A stretch of DNA of 64,000 nucleotides. It comes from Nageia nagi (lineage: Eukaryota > Pinophyta). Below, one piece after another: positions 19,850 to 33,125 of the stretch (the stretch's first letter is position 1; each line of letters opens with the position of its first letter). Made by a program: the position numbers and the translations under genes. Location: the NCBI GenBank assembly GCA_050084985.1, contig JBITNC010000001.1, forward strand, positions 119,970,001-120,034,000, in the 5' to 3' direction. Under the pieces are notes generated by a model. The model did not search any database and was not told where the DNA came from. It was given only the letters and a program-made list of their open reading frames with translations.

Positions 19850-22800
19850 AATTGGTATTGCTTGATTTTTCCCAGTCTTGTTTTGTTGGCCTTGAGCTTG
19901 AGGTTGATTTTGTGGGTTATTTCTTGGTGGCTTACAGGGTGCTAGTTGTAAACTTGGTTAAGCTTAATTTACTTCATAATACACTTGATTTTTTTGGGGC
20001 TTTTGTTGTGAATTATTGTAGGAGCCACTATTTTTGCGATTCTTTTGAATGTTTTCTTCCTTCTTTAGCTTGATATCACCCTCTTGGATCTTAACCTCTT
20101 CAATCAACTTGGCTTAGGATAAAGCATCCTCAAATCTACATTGTTATTGAATCCATACATAGTATAGAGGATATATGCTTATTGCAACTCCTAGAAAATA
20201 ACTTGAATAGTTCCTCTTATGGTAGTGTGTAGGACATATCTGTAACCAAGGCTCTCCATCTACACACATAATATGAAATTGATTCATCCTCAAATTGAGA
20301 CAACTTAACTCAAATATGTAATTGAAGCTCTCTTCTTGATGTTGATGGCAAGGTGATCTAAGATTTGATTGGCCAATTGTTCAAAAGAATACACACTATA
20401 TTGTGGAAGGTTGTTGTACCAATCTACAACTTGGCCTGCAAGTATTATTAGGAAAGTTCATAACATGACAACATCATTGTTACTTATGATATAGCATGAG
20501 TACTTGAATTGTTTTAGATGTTTTCTAGGATCCTTTCCCTTATACTTGTCCATCTTGGGAACTTCAAACTTGTAAGGAAAATCCTTGATGGGAATTGATG
20601 GATGAATTGGCTCATTACAAATTGATGTGTATGATAGGTTTGCTTTCCCATGATTATTAATCTTCAATTCCATTTCTTGCAACTTATTTAGAATCCCATC
20701 ATTTATGCTAAAAGGTTTATTTGATTGGAATAACTTGTGCTCTTTGATAATGAGTTGGTGCTTGATGTTACTCAAAAGGTTGATTCAATAGTTAACATGG
20801 GGCAATATTCACATGAGGTGTAAAGTTTGGTTGATCTTGGTTAAGTAATCCTTGAGTCATTTGATTTTGCAACCCTTGAGTAGGAAATTGAGTTTTTCCA
20901 AAATTTGGATCTTGGACTTGTTGAAAGGATTGAAAGTACCTTTGATTAGCATTTGGAACTTATACTTGGACATTTGCATACACGTAATGAGGATTAGAAC
21001 CTTTTTGTTGTTATGTGTATGCTTGTCTAAAGGTTTTGAGGTACATTCACATATTGAGATGATGAATAAATTAGTTATGACTATGCTTGTGTTGGGTTTG
21101 ATTGATACACTAATCCTATATGCACTTTTGGTTGTTGAACATTAGATTGTGCATATACTTGTTGAGGTTATGATGAGAAAATATATTGAGGGTTTTGTGA
21201 CATAAAATTGCTTTGTAAAGTTGGTTTTGATTAGGATAGAAAATATTATATTTTCCAACCATAACAACTTGAGGAGGGGGAGTTTTGATCTTAAATACTT
21301 GTGAAATAATGTTTAACCCTTGTCAATGAGATAATGATTGACTTTGCACAACTTGCAAATTTTTATAAGCTTTCTACCAATCTTAAAATAATTGTTATTT
21401 CTTTGGATAATCATGATAAGGAGCACAATATTTGATGTATAGATCTGAGAGTGGTTGGTCCAAGTTGTGATTGTGATACATGATGAAAAGGGTCCACTTG
21501 AGACACTAATATGGCTTGGGGTAAGCTTGATGAAAATTTCTCTTGTTGAGAGGAAATTGTTATTGTTGCAAAAAATTGATTCTCTTGATACAAAGGATCA
21601 AAATGATGAATCAAAATTTGAGTTTGAGAAGACAATTATGGTTATTGATAGGAAGAAGATGGATCTAAAGGAGTCACAATTAATTCAGATGAAGAATACA
21701 AAGGTTGTGAAGCCTTTACATCTTCTACCATGGGATGATATGGTTATCCTAAGTCAATCAATCTAGTTTCCTTATGTCCTTGTGTAACTGGATCAAAATA
21801 TTGTGTTTCAACAATTTGGGGCTTGGAAGAGGATGGTCTGCTAATTTGGATATGGGGTGGAACATATTGGCTAGCCTTTAATTGTTAAAAGAGTATTTAG
21901 ATGTAAAGGTCACTTAGGAAAAGTTCTTATTGGGATGAGAAATCATTTTGAGGCTCAATAAAATATTTTTGTGGTGGACTAGAACCCTCGAACAAAGGAT
22001 TATTATGCGTGCTATAGTCAAGGTTCCTATATTTTTACAATATTTGTTCTATGGAAAAAGTTAGTTGTTGTTGTCTAGAAAGAGAAGGTGGAGGTAACAT
22101 GTGTGATGTGTTTGGTGTGGAAGGAGGATTTTGTTGGGTTGATTTGCTTGTCGTCCCCATTACCTAGCTAATCTTGCCCTAGTTTAGGATCTAGTTTCGA
22201 TGAAGTTTACATAAGGATCATAATCCATTATTCAAATTATAAAAATAGAAATGATCAAATAATTTATCACAATGATGCCAAGAAAGTAAAGAAAAATAAA
22301 CTCTTGACCTAAAATGTTGTTATGCTTATTTAGTCGATGCAAAATATTAACCACAAACAACTTGTATGATTTTCATGACATAGCATTCCTATATGATAAG
22401 TTACTATATGATAAGAAAGCAATGGTGACAAGATAAAAATAGTGTCATATATTTTCTAATTGCTTCTTTGTTCAAATTTGACTCATCTTTTTAATGGGAT
22501 TGAATTTATGGTTCCTTCACCTCTTATGTAGTATTCTTAAAATCAATCTAGTCAGGAATTTTTAGGAAAAGATTAATTTTTAGGGGTGTTGAATATTTAA
22601 GGAAAGGCTATCTCACCTTTGTGATGAAATCCAAGTGTGGGTGAAACTATGGGGATCAATTTCATGTGTCTTGATAAAAACCTAGGCATGTGTGAGTAAT
22701 ATGTAAATACTAAAAGTAAAATTTTGTTTCAGCTATATGAAGATGTAAAAATACACCCTTAACAATCATGCAATCACTCCCAACCCATGGATGATATGCT

Positions 22801-24706
22801 TTATGTTTTCACTTTTTCACTAATACCAAGATAATAAAAATTCAATCCTAAATGAAAACAATAAAAAAATTGGTAATCTAAAGCATAGAAAGAGATTAGA
22901 ATAGGCCTGGGGGATCATGCTCCAATGCTTTAGTTCATGAATTGATGCAAATGATTTTTATAACTTATGATCCTAACTAGTCACTATATGGCCGATTAAT
23001 AGTGGCAACCGACAAGATAATCACTCAGTCAACTAACAGGTCACAATAGCACCCAAATAAAATCTTAAATGCCTAATAAAATGCTTAAAATAAAATGGAT
23101 TCTATGAAAAGGATAGAATATTTACATGTAAACAAGTAGAGGAATTCTAGCAACCTACTACAAACACACATCTATTGATGAAAATGTGAAATTTGATCTA
23201 AGAATACTACACATAAGAAAAGTAGTGTTAACCAACCCATAGGGAACCAATTGAAAGAGATGATCAGTTTGGAGAAAGTTGAATGATAATTGATCGACTA
23301 TTAGGGGACTAGTTTACAAAGATGATCGATTGGGACAAGGTCGATTAGTGATTAACTATGAATGAGTTCTTGAAACTTCTAGATCTGATTCTAAATAAAG
23401 GAATTGTATAATCCTGTAAACAACATAAATCAATATTCATATGGGACAAATAGAACAAAGAGAAGTGTGAAAATAAGAAAGCATCAAAATAAGGATAGGG
23501 TCAAGAAAATCCACCAAATCTTGATGATTCTTTTGTGATGCTTAGCTTCTAACACAACATGAACAAGTTAATCCACTCAACTAACCTTTTCTAAGAATCC
23601 AAAATATACAACCAATATATTATGTGATATGATTAAATAGAAAAGGATAAGGGATAGAAATATGCAAGATCCAATGTCTTTGATGCTTATTATGATATTT
23701 GTTATCTAAAACCATGCAAGATAAAAAAATGTTAGAGGGGAATCTCAAGATCCTAAGTCCTTGAGACCTTAGGACATATCAAGATAGGGTATAAACCCAC
23801 TTGATAAAATTATAGACCCCTTAGTCTTTAATAAATTTTTTTTAAATAGATTTAATGCCTATGAGGCAAGATGATGTGGAATGGAATATGCTAAATGATT
23901 GTTTAAGCTATAATATGATAGAAATATCCACAAAATAGATGTAAATGCTAAAATATGACAAGTAGACACTAAAATATATTAAATAAATGATACCCACAAT
24001 ATTAAATATGCATAAATATGATAAAAAAAGTAATAAAATGGATCTGGCCTAATATCATAGCTAATATAAGACCCTAGAATGATTCTATCTTACAGATGCA
24101 ACTATATGCACACAAGAATGCAAATAAACAACTCTATTTTATTGTAGGATGCAAGATATCTTTAAAGAATGCTCCAAGTCCTTAAACTATCCTCCAAGAA
24201 CTTGTAAAAAACCATATAAAGATAAAATTTAAGCATATAATAATAAAAAGGGCACATTTATACCTCAAAAATATGAAAAGGGGATGAGAATCTCAATGCG
24301 ATGGTGAAAACTCTTGGGATTCTTCATAAAAATCCTATAGATAATGATTTTAATGTGTGACAACTTGTACAATACTCAAAATGATAGCAACTGAGTATAG
24401 TAAGTTCAAGATTCAAAATGATCAGGGTTTTTAAAATGATTCAAATTTGAATTTTTAAAAAAAAATTATTTCTAACTGGCTGGCCAGTTAAGTTTGAAAA
24501 CCCTAACTAGCTAGACAATTTCCTAACTGATGGGCCAATTGGGATCTAAGTTTAAAATGTGTTAATATGCTAAAATTACCAAATTAAGATGCGAGAGTTC
24601 TCATATGAAATTGAAATATTTTCATAACATTGATAAGTAATCAAATATATATAAAGTGTTTGTAAATCACCTTATTGAGGCAAACATGTAATTTTGAGGT
24701 GTCTAC
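19850..24706 (-). mobile_element. gypsy-type retroelement remnant, gag only
   Basis: Minus-strand frames give a Ty3/gypsy gag. There is a Pro/Gln-rich N-terminal part (21,635-21,411), then IPIKDFPYKFEVPKMDKYKG with the family's 'DP..HL..F' variant (20,775-20,458), then VDWYNNLPQYSVYSFEQLAN (about 20,430-20,360) after a stop. The right end on the minus strand begins TGTAGACACCTCAAAATT at 24,706. This resembles TGTGGACACCTAAAATTT at 53,320, so it may be the 5' LTR start of one family. A weak TGGC-type primer-site candidate is TGGCATCATTGTG at 22,268-22,280. Pol is absent, and most of 21,800-24,700 has no recognisable code. Confidence 0.5.
20458..20775 (-). pseudogene. gypsy gag fragment
   Basis: The fragment is 105 residues long: a coiled-coil-like N-terminal third, then the conserved approach to the capsid domain (FKMP..DLYDG..DP..HL in the family; here FEVPKMDKYKGKDPRKHLKQF). 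A stop follows, after which homology continues to about 20,000 in several frames. Gag packages the element RNA; this copy is dead. Confidence 0.6.
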
Positions 24707-25479
24707 AATTTGTCAACATCAACTTGTAAGAAAGCTGAAACTAGTTGCAACTGAAGATTCGCTCTTTGGTATTTAGTACAACATTATCCTTACTTTACCT
24801 ATTAATATTAAGCATATCACATGGTAAAGATGTAATACCAAAAATAAATAAGACATTCCTTGAATCACATTACATTACAAATCTAGAGGGTTCTTCTCTT
24901 TGCAAAATATGTCTTGTTAACCCCATAGAAAATCAAGTGGTCATGAAACTTTAAAAAAATAAGAATTTTCAACATGGAAGTCTAGTTATTTTAGAGTCCT
25001 TTGAATTCATTCTTACAAAATATAAGAATTATTTAACCCCACGATAATAATCCTTGTTATTTTTCCAAACAAACCCCCAATAATATAAGTATAATTATAT
25101 AAGTAGATATGCTTGACAATACAACTTTTATTCATTCATAGAGATAACATAGTTGAAATACTTGGTTGTTGGTAGCCAAGTTTTTTCCATGATACTTTAC
25201 AGGATATCTCCTTATAGAACTCGTAGAGATCCCAATTCAGGCTGAACAACTTAAAAATAAATGTATTCAAATAGATCGTATTCTCTTTTTCTACCATCCT
25301 AATTTGTATCTCCTCTCATGTATATTATTATTTTAAGTAGGGATATTAATGGAATATATTGGATTTTGTATTTAATATTTCTCTATTATTTAAACATTTT
25401 GGTGTTTTTATATTTTATGACTAAAGTACATGTATTCATTGATAAACAAGAGCTAACCAATACTGACTATGGTCAAACA
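24707..25479. other. no gene seen
   Basis: AT-rich, with one 69-codon frame of no recognised type at 24,745. Confidence 0.45.
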
Positions 25480-26159
25480 CAAGACATGTTTTTGTAGCAA
25501 AGAAATAATCTCATGGGTATTATTTGGAGGCCCTCAAGTATTTTTAGAAAATACAAGTGACTGGTTTTAGACCAGATGTAATAAACTTTGCAAGTATTCA
25601 TTCTATACATGCAAATTTTATAGCTTTAAAATGGGGCATGGAAATTCATGGATGAATAAGTAGATGTGGGTTTCTTTTGCATGCAATTATGATAACAACC
25701 TTGATAGACATGTATTCAAAATATGGGGTATACAACAAAGAGACACCATCTCATGGAATGCAATGATTGTAGGGTATGTACAAAATGGTTGTTTTGATGA
25801 GGATCTAAATGTTTTTAAGGGAATGCAATGAAGTGGTATTGCACCGGATGTCATTATGATGCATGCTATGATATACATGTATGCAAGAATCAATTTAAAT
25901 ACATAAGGACCAAAAATTATTTGACAATATGTATGATTTAAACATAATTTTATGCACTGCAATGATCCTAGGATACACATAAAAATGGGTTTTTTGAAAA
26001 GGATCTAGCATGATGAAACATAATTTTATGGACTACAATGATTACAAGATATGCACTAAATATATTGCGTCTTATGTTATACTTTCAAATTCCTTGATAT
26101 AATGAAGCACTTGGGAACCAAATCTAACAACATGACTTGCATGCAGCCATGCAAGTCTA
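25480..26159 (+). pseudogene. PLS-class pentatricopeptide repeat protein remnant
   Basis: In changing frames the sequence spells PLS-class PPR motifs in their normal order: VTGFRPDVINFASI, then ALKWGMEIHG, then TLIDMYSKYG, then NAMIVGYVQNGCFDEDLNVF, then SGIAPDVI and DMYA-like remains. In plants such proteins go to mitochondria or chloroplasts and bind organellar RNA. Stops and short deletions make this copy non-functional. Further fragments occur at 26,160-33,125 and 41,880-49,830. Confidence 0.7.
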
Positions 26160-26776
26160 ATGGATGATGGATGTAAATACTTTAATAACATGAGTGAATC
26201 TTATTGCATTATTCCTAGGATGAACCATTATACATGCATTGTTGACCTTTTTGCCAAAATACCCATAAAACCTAACTTGGATACGTGGATGTCTCCACTT
26301 GGTGCTTATAAATTGAATTTTGTGGTTTTGAATGCCCTGATAGACATGTATGCAAAATGTGGAACACACCCTTACAATATGAGGGAATCTTATTGCATTA
26401 TTCATGGGATGAATCATTATACATGAATTATTGACCTTCTTGGTCATACATTCTATCATGATGGAGCTTTGAACTTCATTGCCAAAATACATATAAAACT
26501 TAAATTGGATGTGTGGATGTGTCTACTTGGTGCTTGTAAATTGAATGTTGTGGTTTTGAATGCCATGATAGATATGTATGCAAAATGTATAATAAACCCT
26601 TACATCATGAGGGATTCTTATTGCATTGTCCCTAGAATGAATCATTATACATGCATTGTTGACCTTATTGATCATGCAAGCTATCATGAGGGAGATTTCA
26701 ACTTCATTGGAAAAATACCCATAAAATTTGAATTAGGTGTGTATATGTGTCTACTTGGTGCTTGTAGATCTAATGT
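26160..26776 (+). repeat. PPR-derived tandem array, 228-bp unit (left part)
   Basis: The words GATAGACATGTATGCAAAAT and GATAGATATGTATG start at 26,339 and 26,567, and AATGTTGT starts at 26,544 and 26,772: an exact 228-bp (76-codon) period. A unit fuses the PPR segment NA(L/M)IDMYAKC directly to the E-motif region SYCIIPRMNHYTCIVDL...NFI.KIPIKP...WMCLLGACKLNVVVL. In normal proteins these two lie in the opposite order at the C-terminus, so each repeat joint is a tail-to-body fusion. Frames remain open for 122 codons at 26,469-26,837. The array is interrupted at 26,776 by a gypsy element and resumes at 32,544. Confidence 0.75.
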
Positions 26777-27167
26777 TGTTAGGAACCTAGAAGATTTAAA
26801 ATGGAACTTAAGCCAAATAAAAGTAAATGCAAACTAGCAACAAATCCAAATAATAATTAAATAGCAATACAACTCAGAATAATAGCAAGAGCACATAAAC
26901 ATAGTAACTTTACTAAGAAAAATTAATCATGGGCTTCTTTGAGGGGGATACCTCTTTACAAAGAAAAAAGATTATATTTTCCAAGTTAACATCCATTCCT
27001 ATCCTACACATATTTATAATCCTATTACCCTAACCCTAGTTGGCAGTTCATTACAAAATGGTGATTTGCCTTATAAAATATATTAGTCCATCTTACAAGT
27101 TGATCCATGTGAATAATATAAAATAATTAACTAACATAAGTGAATGTTAGGATATGGAATCCTAACA
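26777..27167 (-). repeat. 3' LTR of gypsy element
   Basis: 391 bp, from TGTTAGGAACC to GGAATCCTAACA, co-linear with 32,150-32,543. A TATA-like ATTTATAAT lies near 27,010 (promoter on the minus strand). A purine tract (minus strand AAGAGGGGTGGCA) abuts it at 27,168. Confidence 0.85.
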
Positions 27168-29106
27168 TGCCACCCCTCTTAAAAAGAGCTTTGTACTCAA
27201 AGCTAAAAAATGGTAAACTATTATTGAAGTTGATGAAGTACTTACCAAGTTACATCCTCAAGTGCTAATCCATACCGCTAGATAAAAACTCCAATGATGG
27301 TATGGTTACAAAGCCTTCAAGGGAAACAATCCATAATAGCCTCAATTTCAACCAGTATGGAACCATATTTAGTGAATTCAAGTAACTATATTTGAATCTT
27401 CATGTGATATGAAGACCTTCTTGAGGTAAGAGACATGAAAAATAGGTGTACTTTTGAAGATTTTGATAACTACAACTTGTAGGAGATGGGTCCAATGCAT
27501 TGGAAGATTTTATAAGGCCCATAAAATTTTAGAGACAACTTATGGGGTCTTATTTTCATCATTATGTATGAATTCGTAGGAAGATCATATCCCCTTCTTG
27601 AAATTCTTTTTTGACCTATTTTTTATTAGCTTGTTGCTTCATACAATGTTGAGCAACTTGTAGGTTATCCTAAAGAAGACAAAACATGTCTCCTCAATTG
27701 ATTAATGTGGCATTAATGGTGTTATTGAGGATATAAGAAGCCACTCTAGGTGGGCATTGACCATACAATACTTCATAAGGATTCATCTTAATGAAAGTAT
27801 GATAGGAATTAGTATTATATCACTATTCTACCAAAGGAATCCATTTAACTAAATCGACTGGTCGGGCATATGGAAAGCAACAAAGATATGTCTCTAAACA
27901 TTTCTTAAGAATTTCAATTTGACTATCCTTTTGGGCATGATAGGTTGAGCTCATATTGAGTTGAGTACCTTGAAGCTTGAATAATTATTGCTAGAAATTG
28001 CTAGTAAAGGTTGGTTCACAATCACTATTTATGGAAGATGGTATACCATGGAGTTTGAAAATGTTATAAAGAAAAATTTGGGCTACATTGAAAACCTTGA
28101 AAGAATGAGCTAAAGTGCAGAAGTACACATATTTGGATATCATATCCACTATCATCATTATAATAGATTTCCCATAAGATTATATGAGGCATTTAATGAA
28201 ATCCATCTAAACATCAGTTTAAGTGTGTGTTGGTATGGGTAGAGGCTGAAGCATGCTAAGATTACTAACCATCTCACCTTTGTGGTGTTGAAACACATCA
28301 CATTTAGAAATAAATTTCTTTGTGTCTTTTTTCATTCTAGTATAATACAAGGGGTGGTACACTCATTTGTAGGTCCTCCAAGACCCAAAGTGTCTGGTAG
28401 TTGGATTAGCATATAAATCTTGAACTATCATCTCATGACATGAAGAATTGGTAGGTAGACAATATGACCCTTGAAACAAGGAATCCCATCATTCCAAGAA
28501 AAATAAGATTTCCTAACAGGTTCAATTTGGAGATGTTGAATCAATGTCTAAGTAGAGTTATCATAGAGCCATTCTTATTTAACCCGATCTAGCCATTGAG
28601 GAACTAAGGATGAAATTTCTTAAAGTTACATCAACTCCTCAAAATTCTATGAAATATATATGATTTTGATACATGATCTTATAATCATATCCTAGTATTT
28701 ATGACCCACTTTTTTTATTCAAGAGTTTGAGATTCCTTATTCCATGAAGAATTTCAAACTATGATGATCTGTCCAAATGAGAAAGTGTCAACTAATGAGG
28801 TATGGTCACCATAATTGAACAACATAGATAATGGCTAACATCTCTTTCTCATAGGTGTATTTGGCCAATTTGTTACCTAAAAATTGCTTACTAGTGAGAG
28901 CCAAGGATCATTTCTCCTGCATCAAAATGGCATTAAGTACCATTCTAAAAATACCAATCTCAACGATAAATAATTTTGAGAAATCATACATGGCTTTTTT
29001 TAATCCTTCACAAATTTGCAATAATACCCAGTCAATCCTAGGAATCCAGGAAAGCCTTTTAGTGATTTGGGAAGAGACTAAATTTTCATATCAAAGATAA
29101 TATTCC

Positions 29107-29346
29107 CTAGATAATACTCAATCTCAATATGTCCAAAGGAATGTATTTGGAATGCTCATCATACAATTGATTATCTTCAAGAATTTGCAAGGTATGATCT
29201 AAGTGGGATAGATGATCCTCCCAATTCTTTCTATAGATTATGATGTCATCAAAGAAAACCAAAATAAAATTTTGAAATTCAAGGAAAAATATTTGATTCA
29301 CGAGGCTTTGAAAGGTGGAAGGAGTATTAGTAAGACCAAATGGCAT
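29107..29346 (-). pseudogene. reverse transcriptase fragment (gypsy)
   Basis: Residues 1-79 begin MPFGLTNTPSTFQSLVNQIF, the block preceding the active site, then give FFDDIIIY (family [YF]xDD) and WEDHLSHL. The catalytic aspartates are present, but the fragment is isolated by stops on both sides. Confidence 0.8.
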
Positions 29347-29730
29347 TATTAAAAACTCATAGTGGCCTTCATGTGTACAAAAATTAATTTTGGTAATATC
29401 CTCCTCATGAAGCCTGATTTGATGATATCTAAATCATATATCTAATTTAGAAAAGTATTTAGAACCATTTAATTCATCTAGCAACTCATCCATGAATGAG
29501 ATATGAAACTTATTCATGACTATGAGTGTTTTGATTTCCTAAAAGTATATACACATATTCCATAACGTATCCTTCTTATGAACCAATAGAATAGGATAAG
29601 ATTAAGGATTTGCATTTGGTTGAAAGATACTTTCCTCCAACATTTCATTCACTAACTTCCTAATCTCATTCTTCTGCATATAAGGGTAGTGATAAGGGAA
29701 ATTTTTAGGTGGTTGAATTCCCAAAACTAA

Positions 29731-29979
29731 CTAAATGGCATGATAATAAGGGTGATGTGGAGGTAACCTTTTAGGATCTTCAAAAATACATTCGTGGTAT
29801 GCCAAAAGTTGTTGGAGTTCCTCTAGTTCACCATATCCTTTCTTGGTCAATTGAATTAAATTGTGAAGAAGCTTCTCCATGCAATGTGAACTAATAATGT
29901 GTAATGGTCCTAAGTGGATTCCTTTAAGGGTGTATTTGTATCCCGTAACTATGAATTGCATCCATAGTTCAAAAAACAC
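29731..29979 (-). pseudogene. gypsy pol linker before reverse transcriptase
   Basis: This stretch matches the protease-RT linker of plant gypsy elements: YTLKGIHLGPLHIISSHCME followed by LLAYHECIFEDPKRLPPHHP (family 'F..VF..P.GLPP.R..DH.I'). It continues toward the RT at 29,346. Confidence 0.65.
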
Positions 29980-30268
29980 ATAGATAATAGGTCCTAATAT
30001 TCACAACCATTGAGCACCAAGGACCACATCACATCTTCCCAATGGAAGGTCATACATGCCACTTTACAATTGATATTATCTCATGTTGAGTTTGATATAG
30101 AAACATTTTCCCTCATGGGTAATATTTGCATCATTACCTATCATCACTTCAAAATTATTTTGAGATTGTATATAATAGTTGGCCTTCTTGTATACCCTTG
30201 GGTCAATGAAATTCTATGTGCTAGTCCCTAAATCAATCAATACAATTAGAATATGCCCCTTGAAATGT

Positions 30269-30469
30269 TCATGATACTTCATAGTTTACAATGAAGAAAA
30301 TTTGGAAAGGGCATTGTAAAAATATGATTGCATTTACATATGCCTCCTCTAGAGACTCTATTAGGTCTTCAACATCTAAAAAGTAATCTTTTTGTATGGT
30401 ACAATGATGGTTGGGATTGAATTTTTCATCATAATTATAGAAGAGGCCTTTTGTCTTATGCTCCTTCAT
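30269..30469 (-). pseudogene. gag zinc-knuckle / protease junction
   Basis: The sequence starts MKEHKTKGLFYNYDEKFNPN and matches the family's 'RR.KGLCY.CDEK..PGH.C'. Two of the zinc ligands are altered (Y for C). Gag helices lie further right, to about 31,300, but are too broken to delimit. Confidence 0.6.
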
Positions 30470-32135
30470 TTCCTCAAGAGTAAGTCACTTTATTTGTAAT
30501 GACTTATTTGGTTTTGTACCAATTTGAGAATTGTATAATTTACCAAATGGTTTCTTTACTTATTTTTGTTGAACAATGAACTTATCTTTGACCAATTTGG
30601 TGAGCTCAATCATTTTCATCATGGTATTGGACCTTTTTACTTCCACATGAATCTTTTCCTTCAACCCAATAATGAAAAAATGTTTGAATAATGCTTCATC
30701 TAATCCTTCCATGTGGTTAGTAAGCTTTTCAAATTCAGCTTGATATTCCCTAACAGTTGATGTTTGGTGGAGTTTTGTTAGAGCTCTCGTAAAATCTTCA
30801 AAATCACTTGGGCCAAATAAAACTAAGATATTTTTGGTGAAAACCCCCCAAGAAGTGATTTTGTTTGCCTTGTCAAACCATTGGTATCATTGAATAGATA
30901 ATTCCTCAAGATGAAAGAAAAAAATGTTGAACTTCTATGCCTTTGGAATTTGGTTCAAGGAGAAATACTATTCAACATGATTAATCTAACTAGTGGGATC
31001 CTCACCATCAAACATGGAAAAATATAGCTTGGTAATCATTGAAATAATTAAGGCCTACTGATTTCCTTGGGTTATATGGCATCCTTTCCCTCCTGATGTT
31101 TGATATCTACTTAAACTTATTTATGCACTTGCAATGTGTGCTTGTTGAAATATTTACAAATTTTGGTTAAGGGAAGCATAGTTGGAAGATATAGATTACA
31201 CTACCTTATTTAGTTCCTCGAGAACATATGGGATGTGAACATCACCAATCAAACTAGTAATGTATTCAACCTTGTGGGATAAATTTTCAAGGTCTTGAGA
31301 TCTCCTTCCATCAACCATATTACTATTTATAGACACTACTATTTTAATAAACTATTATTTCTATAAATTGAAAAAGTGTATGGGTGTTATATATCAAAAT
31401 CATTAGAAAAAAATAATCACAATGGGATATGTATCAAAATGATGATTTTCAAACCCCCAAATGTTTTTCTAAAAAATTATTACCAAAGGTAACGAATGAT
31501 CTTTGTCAGAATTGACTAATTCTTCACATTTTGGGAGATAATGACCTCTGAAGTTTTTACCCATTTTAAAAATTGCTATTTTTGGTATGAAAACTTAAGG
31601 TCCCAAAATGAAAAGGGTTTCTCAAAATGGTAGCTCAAACATAGTTTGAAGGTCAATATACAATGAACAAATGGATGCATAAAACAACTCAATGGATAAA
31701 AGGTTTGATTTTGAAAAGGGTAATGAACTAGGGTTTTCAAAAATTTATACAGATTTTTGGAAAAAATTTGGCAAACTTTTGGTTAGGAATTGGAAAACTC
31801 AATGGATAAAAGGTTCAATTTTGAAAAGAGTAATAAACTAGGATTTTCAAAAATAGATACAGATTTCTAGAAACAAATTGGCAAAGTTTTGGTTAGAAAT
31901 TGGACAATTTTTAGATCTTTAACTCAATCCAACCTCACAAATGTTGGAAAATTTTGGTAGTATTTTAGTTGGGAACTATATAAATATAGGTTTTCAACTT
32001 GATCTAACCTCACAGATCTGGAAAAATTTTAGTAGCATTTCAGTTGGGACTACATAAATCAAGGTCTTCAACTTAATCTAACTTGACAAAAGTGAAACAC
32101 AATCTTCAATCTAGCCATAAGTAACCGAAAATGAA

Positions 32136-32147
32136 GCTTTGATCCTA
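32136..32147 (-). promoter_or_regulatory. degenerate primer-binding site
   Basis: The minus strand reads TAGGATCAAAGC, 9 of 12 identical to the Met-tRNA type TGGTATCAGAGC, two bases inside the 5' LTR. This is the same spacing as in the elements at 8390 and 55,221. Confidence 0.5.
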
Positions 32148-32149
32148 TA

Positions 32150-32543
32150 TGTTAGGAACCTAAAAGATATAAAATGATATCTAATCCAAAAAAATAGTAA
32201 ATGCAAACTAGCAACAGATCCAAATAATAGCAAAATAACAATACAACTCAAGATAATAGGAAGAGCATAAAAGAAAAATAACCTTAGTAAGAAAAATGAA
32301 TTGTAGACCACTTCAAGGGGGCCACCTCCTTATAACTCAAAAATATAATATATTTTCCAAGGTAACATATATTCCTCTCCTATACATATTTATAGTCCTA
32401 CTACCCTAACCCTAATTGATGATTCATTACAAAATGATGATTCACCCTATAAAATATGTTGGTCAAGCTTACAAGTCGATGCATATTGATAATTTAACAT
32501 AATTAACTAACATAAGTAAATGTTAATATATGGGATCCTAACA
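32150..32543 (-). repeat. 5' LTR of gypsy element
   Basis: 394 bp from TGTTAGGAACC to GGGATCCTAACA, matching the left LTR throughout with scattered substitutions. A TATA-like ATTTATAGT lies near 32,388 (minus-strand promoter). Confidence 0.85.
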
Positions 32544-33125
32544 AATATTATGGTTTTTAATACCTTGATAGACTTGTATGAAAAATACATAATAAAACCT
32601 TACAACATAAATGACTCTTATTGCACTATTCTTCGGATGAATCATTATACATATTTGTTTTACCTTCTTTTTCGTATGAGATATCATGAGGGTGCTTTGA
32701 ACTTCATTAATAAAATACACAAACAATTTAAATTATATGTGTCTACTTGGTTCTTTTAAATTGAATTTTTTAGAATGAATGCCTTGATAGACATGTATGC
32801 AAAATATAGAACAAACCCTTATAACATGAGGGACTCTTATTGCATTATTCCTTGGATGAATCATTATACATGCATTGTTGACCTTCTTTTTCATGAAGGC
32901 TATCATGAAAGTGATTTGAAATTCATTTCTAGGATACCCATAAAACCTAAATTAGGTATGTGCATGTGTCTAGTTGGTGCTTACAAATCAAATATTGTGA
33001 TTTTGAATACCCTGATAGACATGTATACAAAATGTAAAATAATAGACAAGTCCTGGGAATTGTTAAACAATATGCATGATGCAAATACAATTTTATGGTA
33101 TGAAATGATTGTACAATACACATAA
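32544..33125 (+). repeat. PPR-derived tandem array, 228-bp unit (right part)
   Basis: The array continues on the far side of the gypsy insertion. GATAGAC... anchors lie at 32,567, 32,786 (219 bp) and 33,014 (228 bp). The last full unit reads NALIDMYAKYRTNPYNMRDS, then HYTCIVDLLFHEGYHESDLK and MCLVGAYKSNIVILNTLIDM in a 116-codon frame (32,775-33,125). After the final unit a normal PPR continuation returns (CKIIDKSWELLNNMHDANTI), so this is the exit from the array. Confidence 0.75.

Larger units (their letters stand above)
26777..32543 (-). mobile_element. Ty3/gypsy element, full length, decayed
   Basis: The element has 391- and 394-bp LTRs with TGTTAGG...CCTAACA ends. Its 5-bp flanks are AATGT/AATAT, a target duplication with one change. 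A polypurine tract lies at the left and a degenerate Met-type primer site at the right, so it is coded on the minus strand. From right to left there are a zinc-knuckle-like CYNYDEKFNPNHHC piece, an RT approach region (29,979-29,731), RT with FFDD (29,346-29,107), and remains of RNase H and integrase toward 27,200. Every domain carries stops and frameshifts. It inserted inside the 228-bp PPR array. Confidence 0.85.

Noticed and set aside
26160-33125. PPR frames as functional genes
   Set aside because: Frames are split by stops, shifted between units and interrupted by a transposon. No start, transit peptide or full motif series remains.
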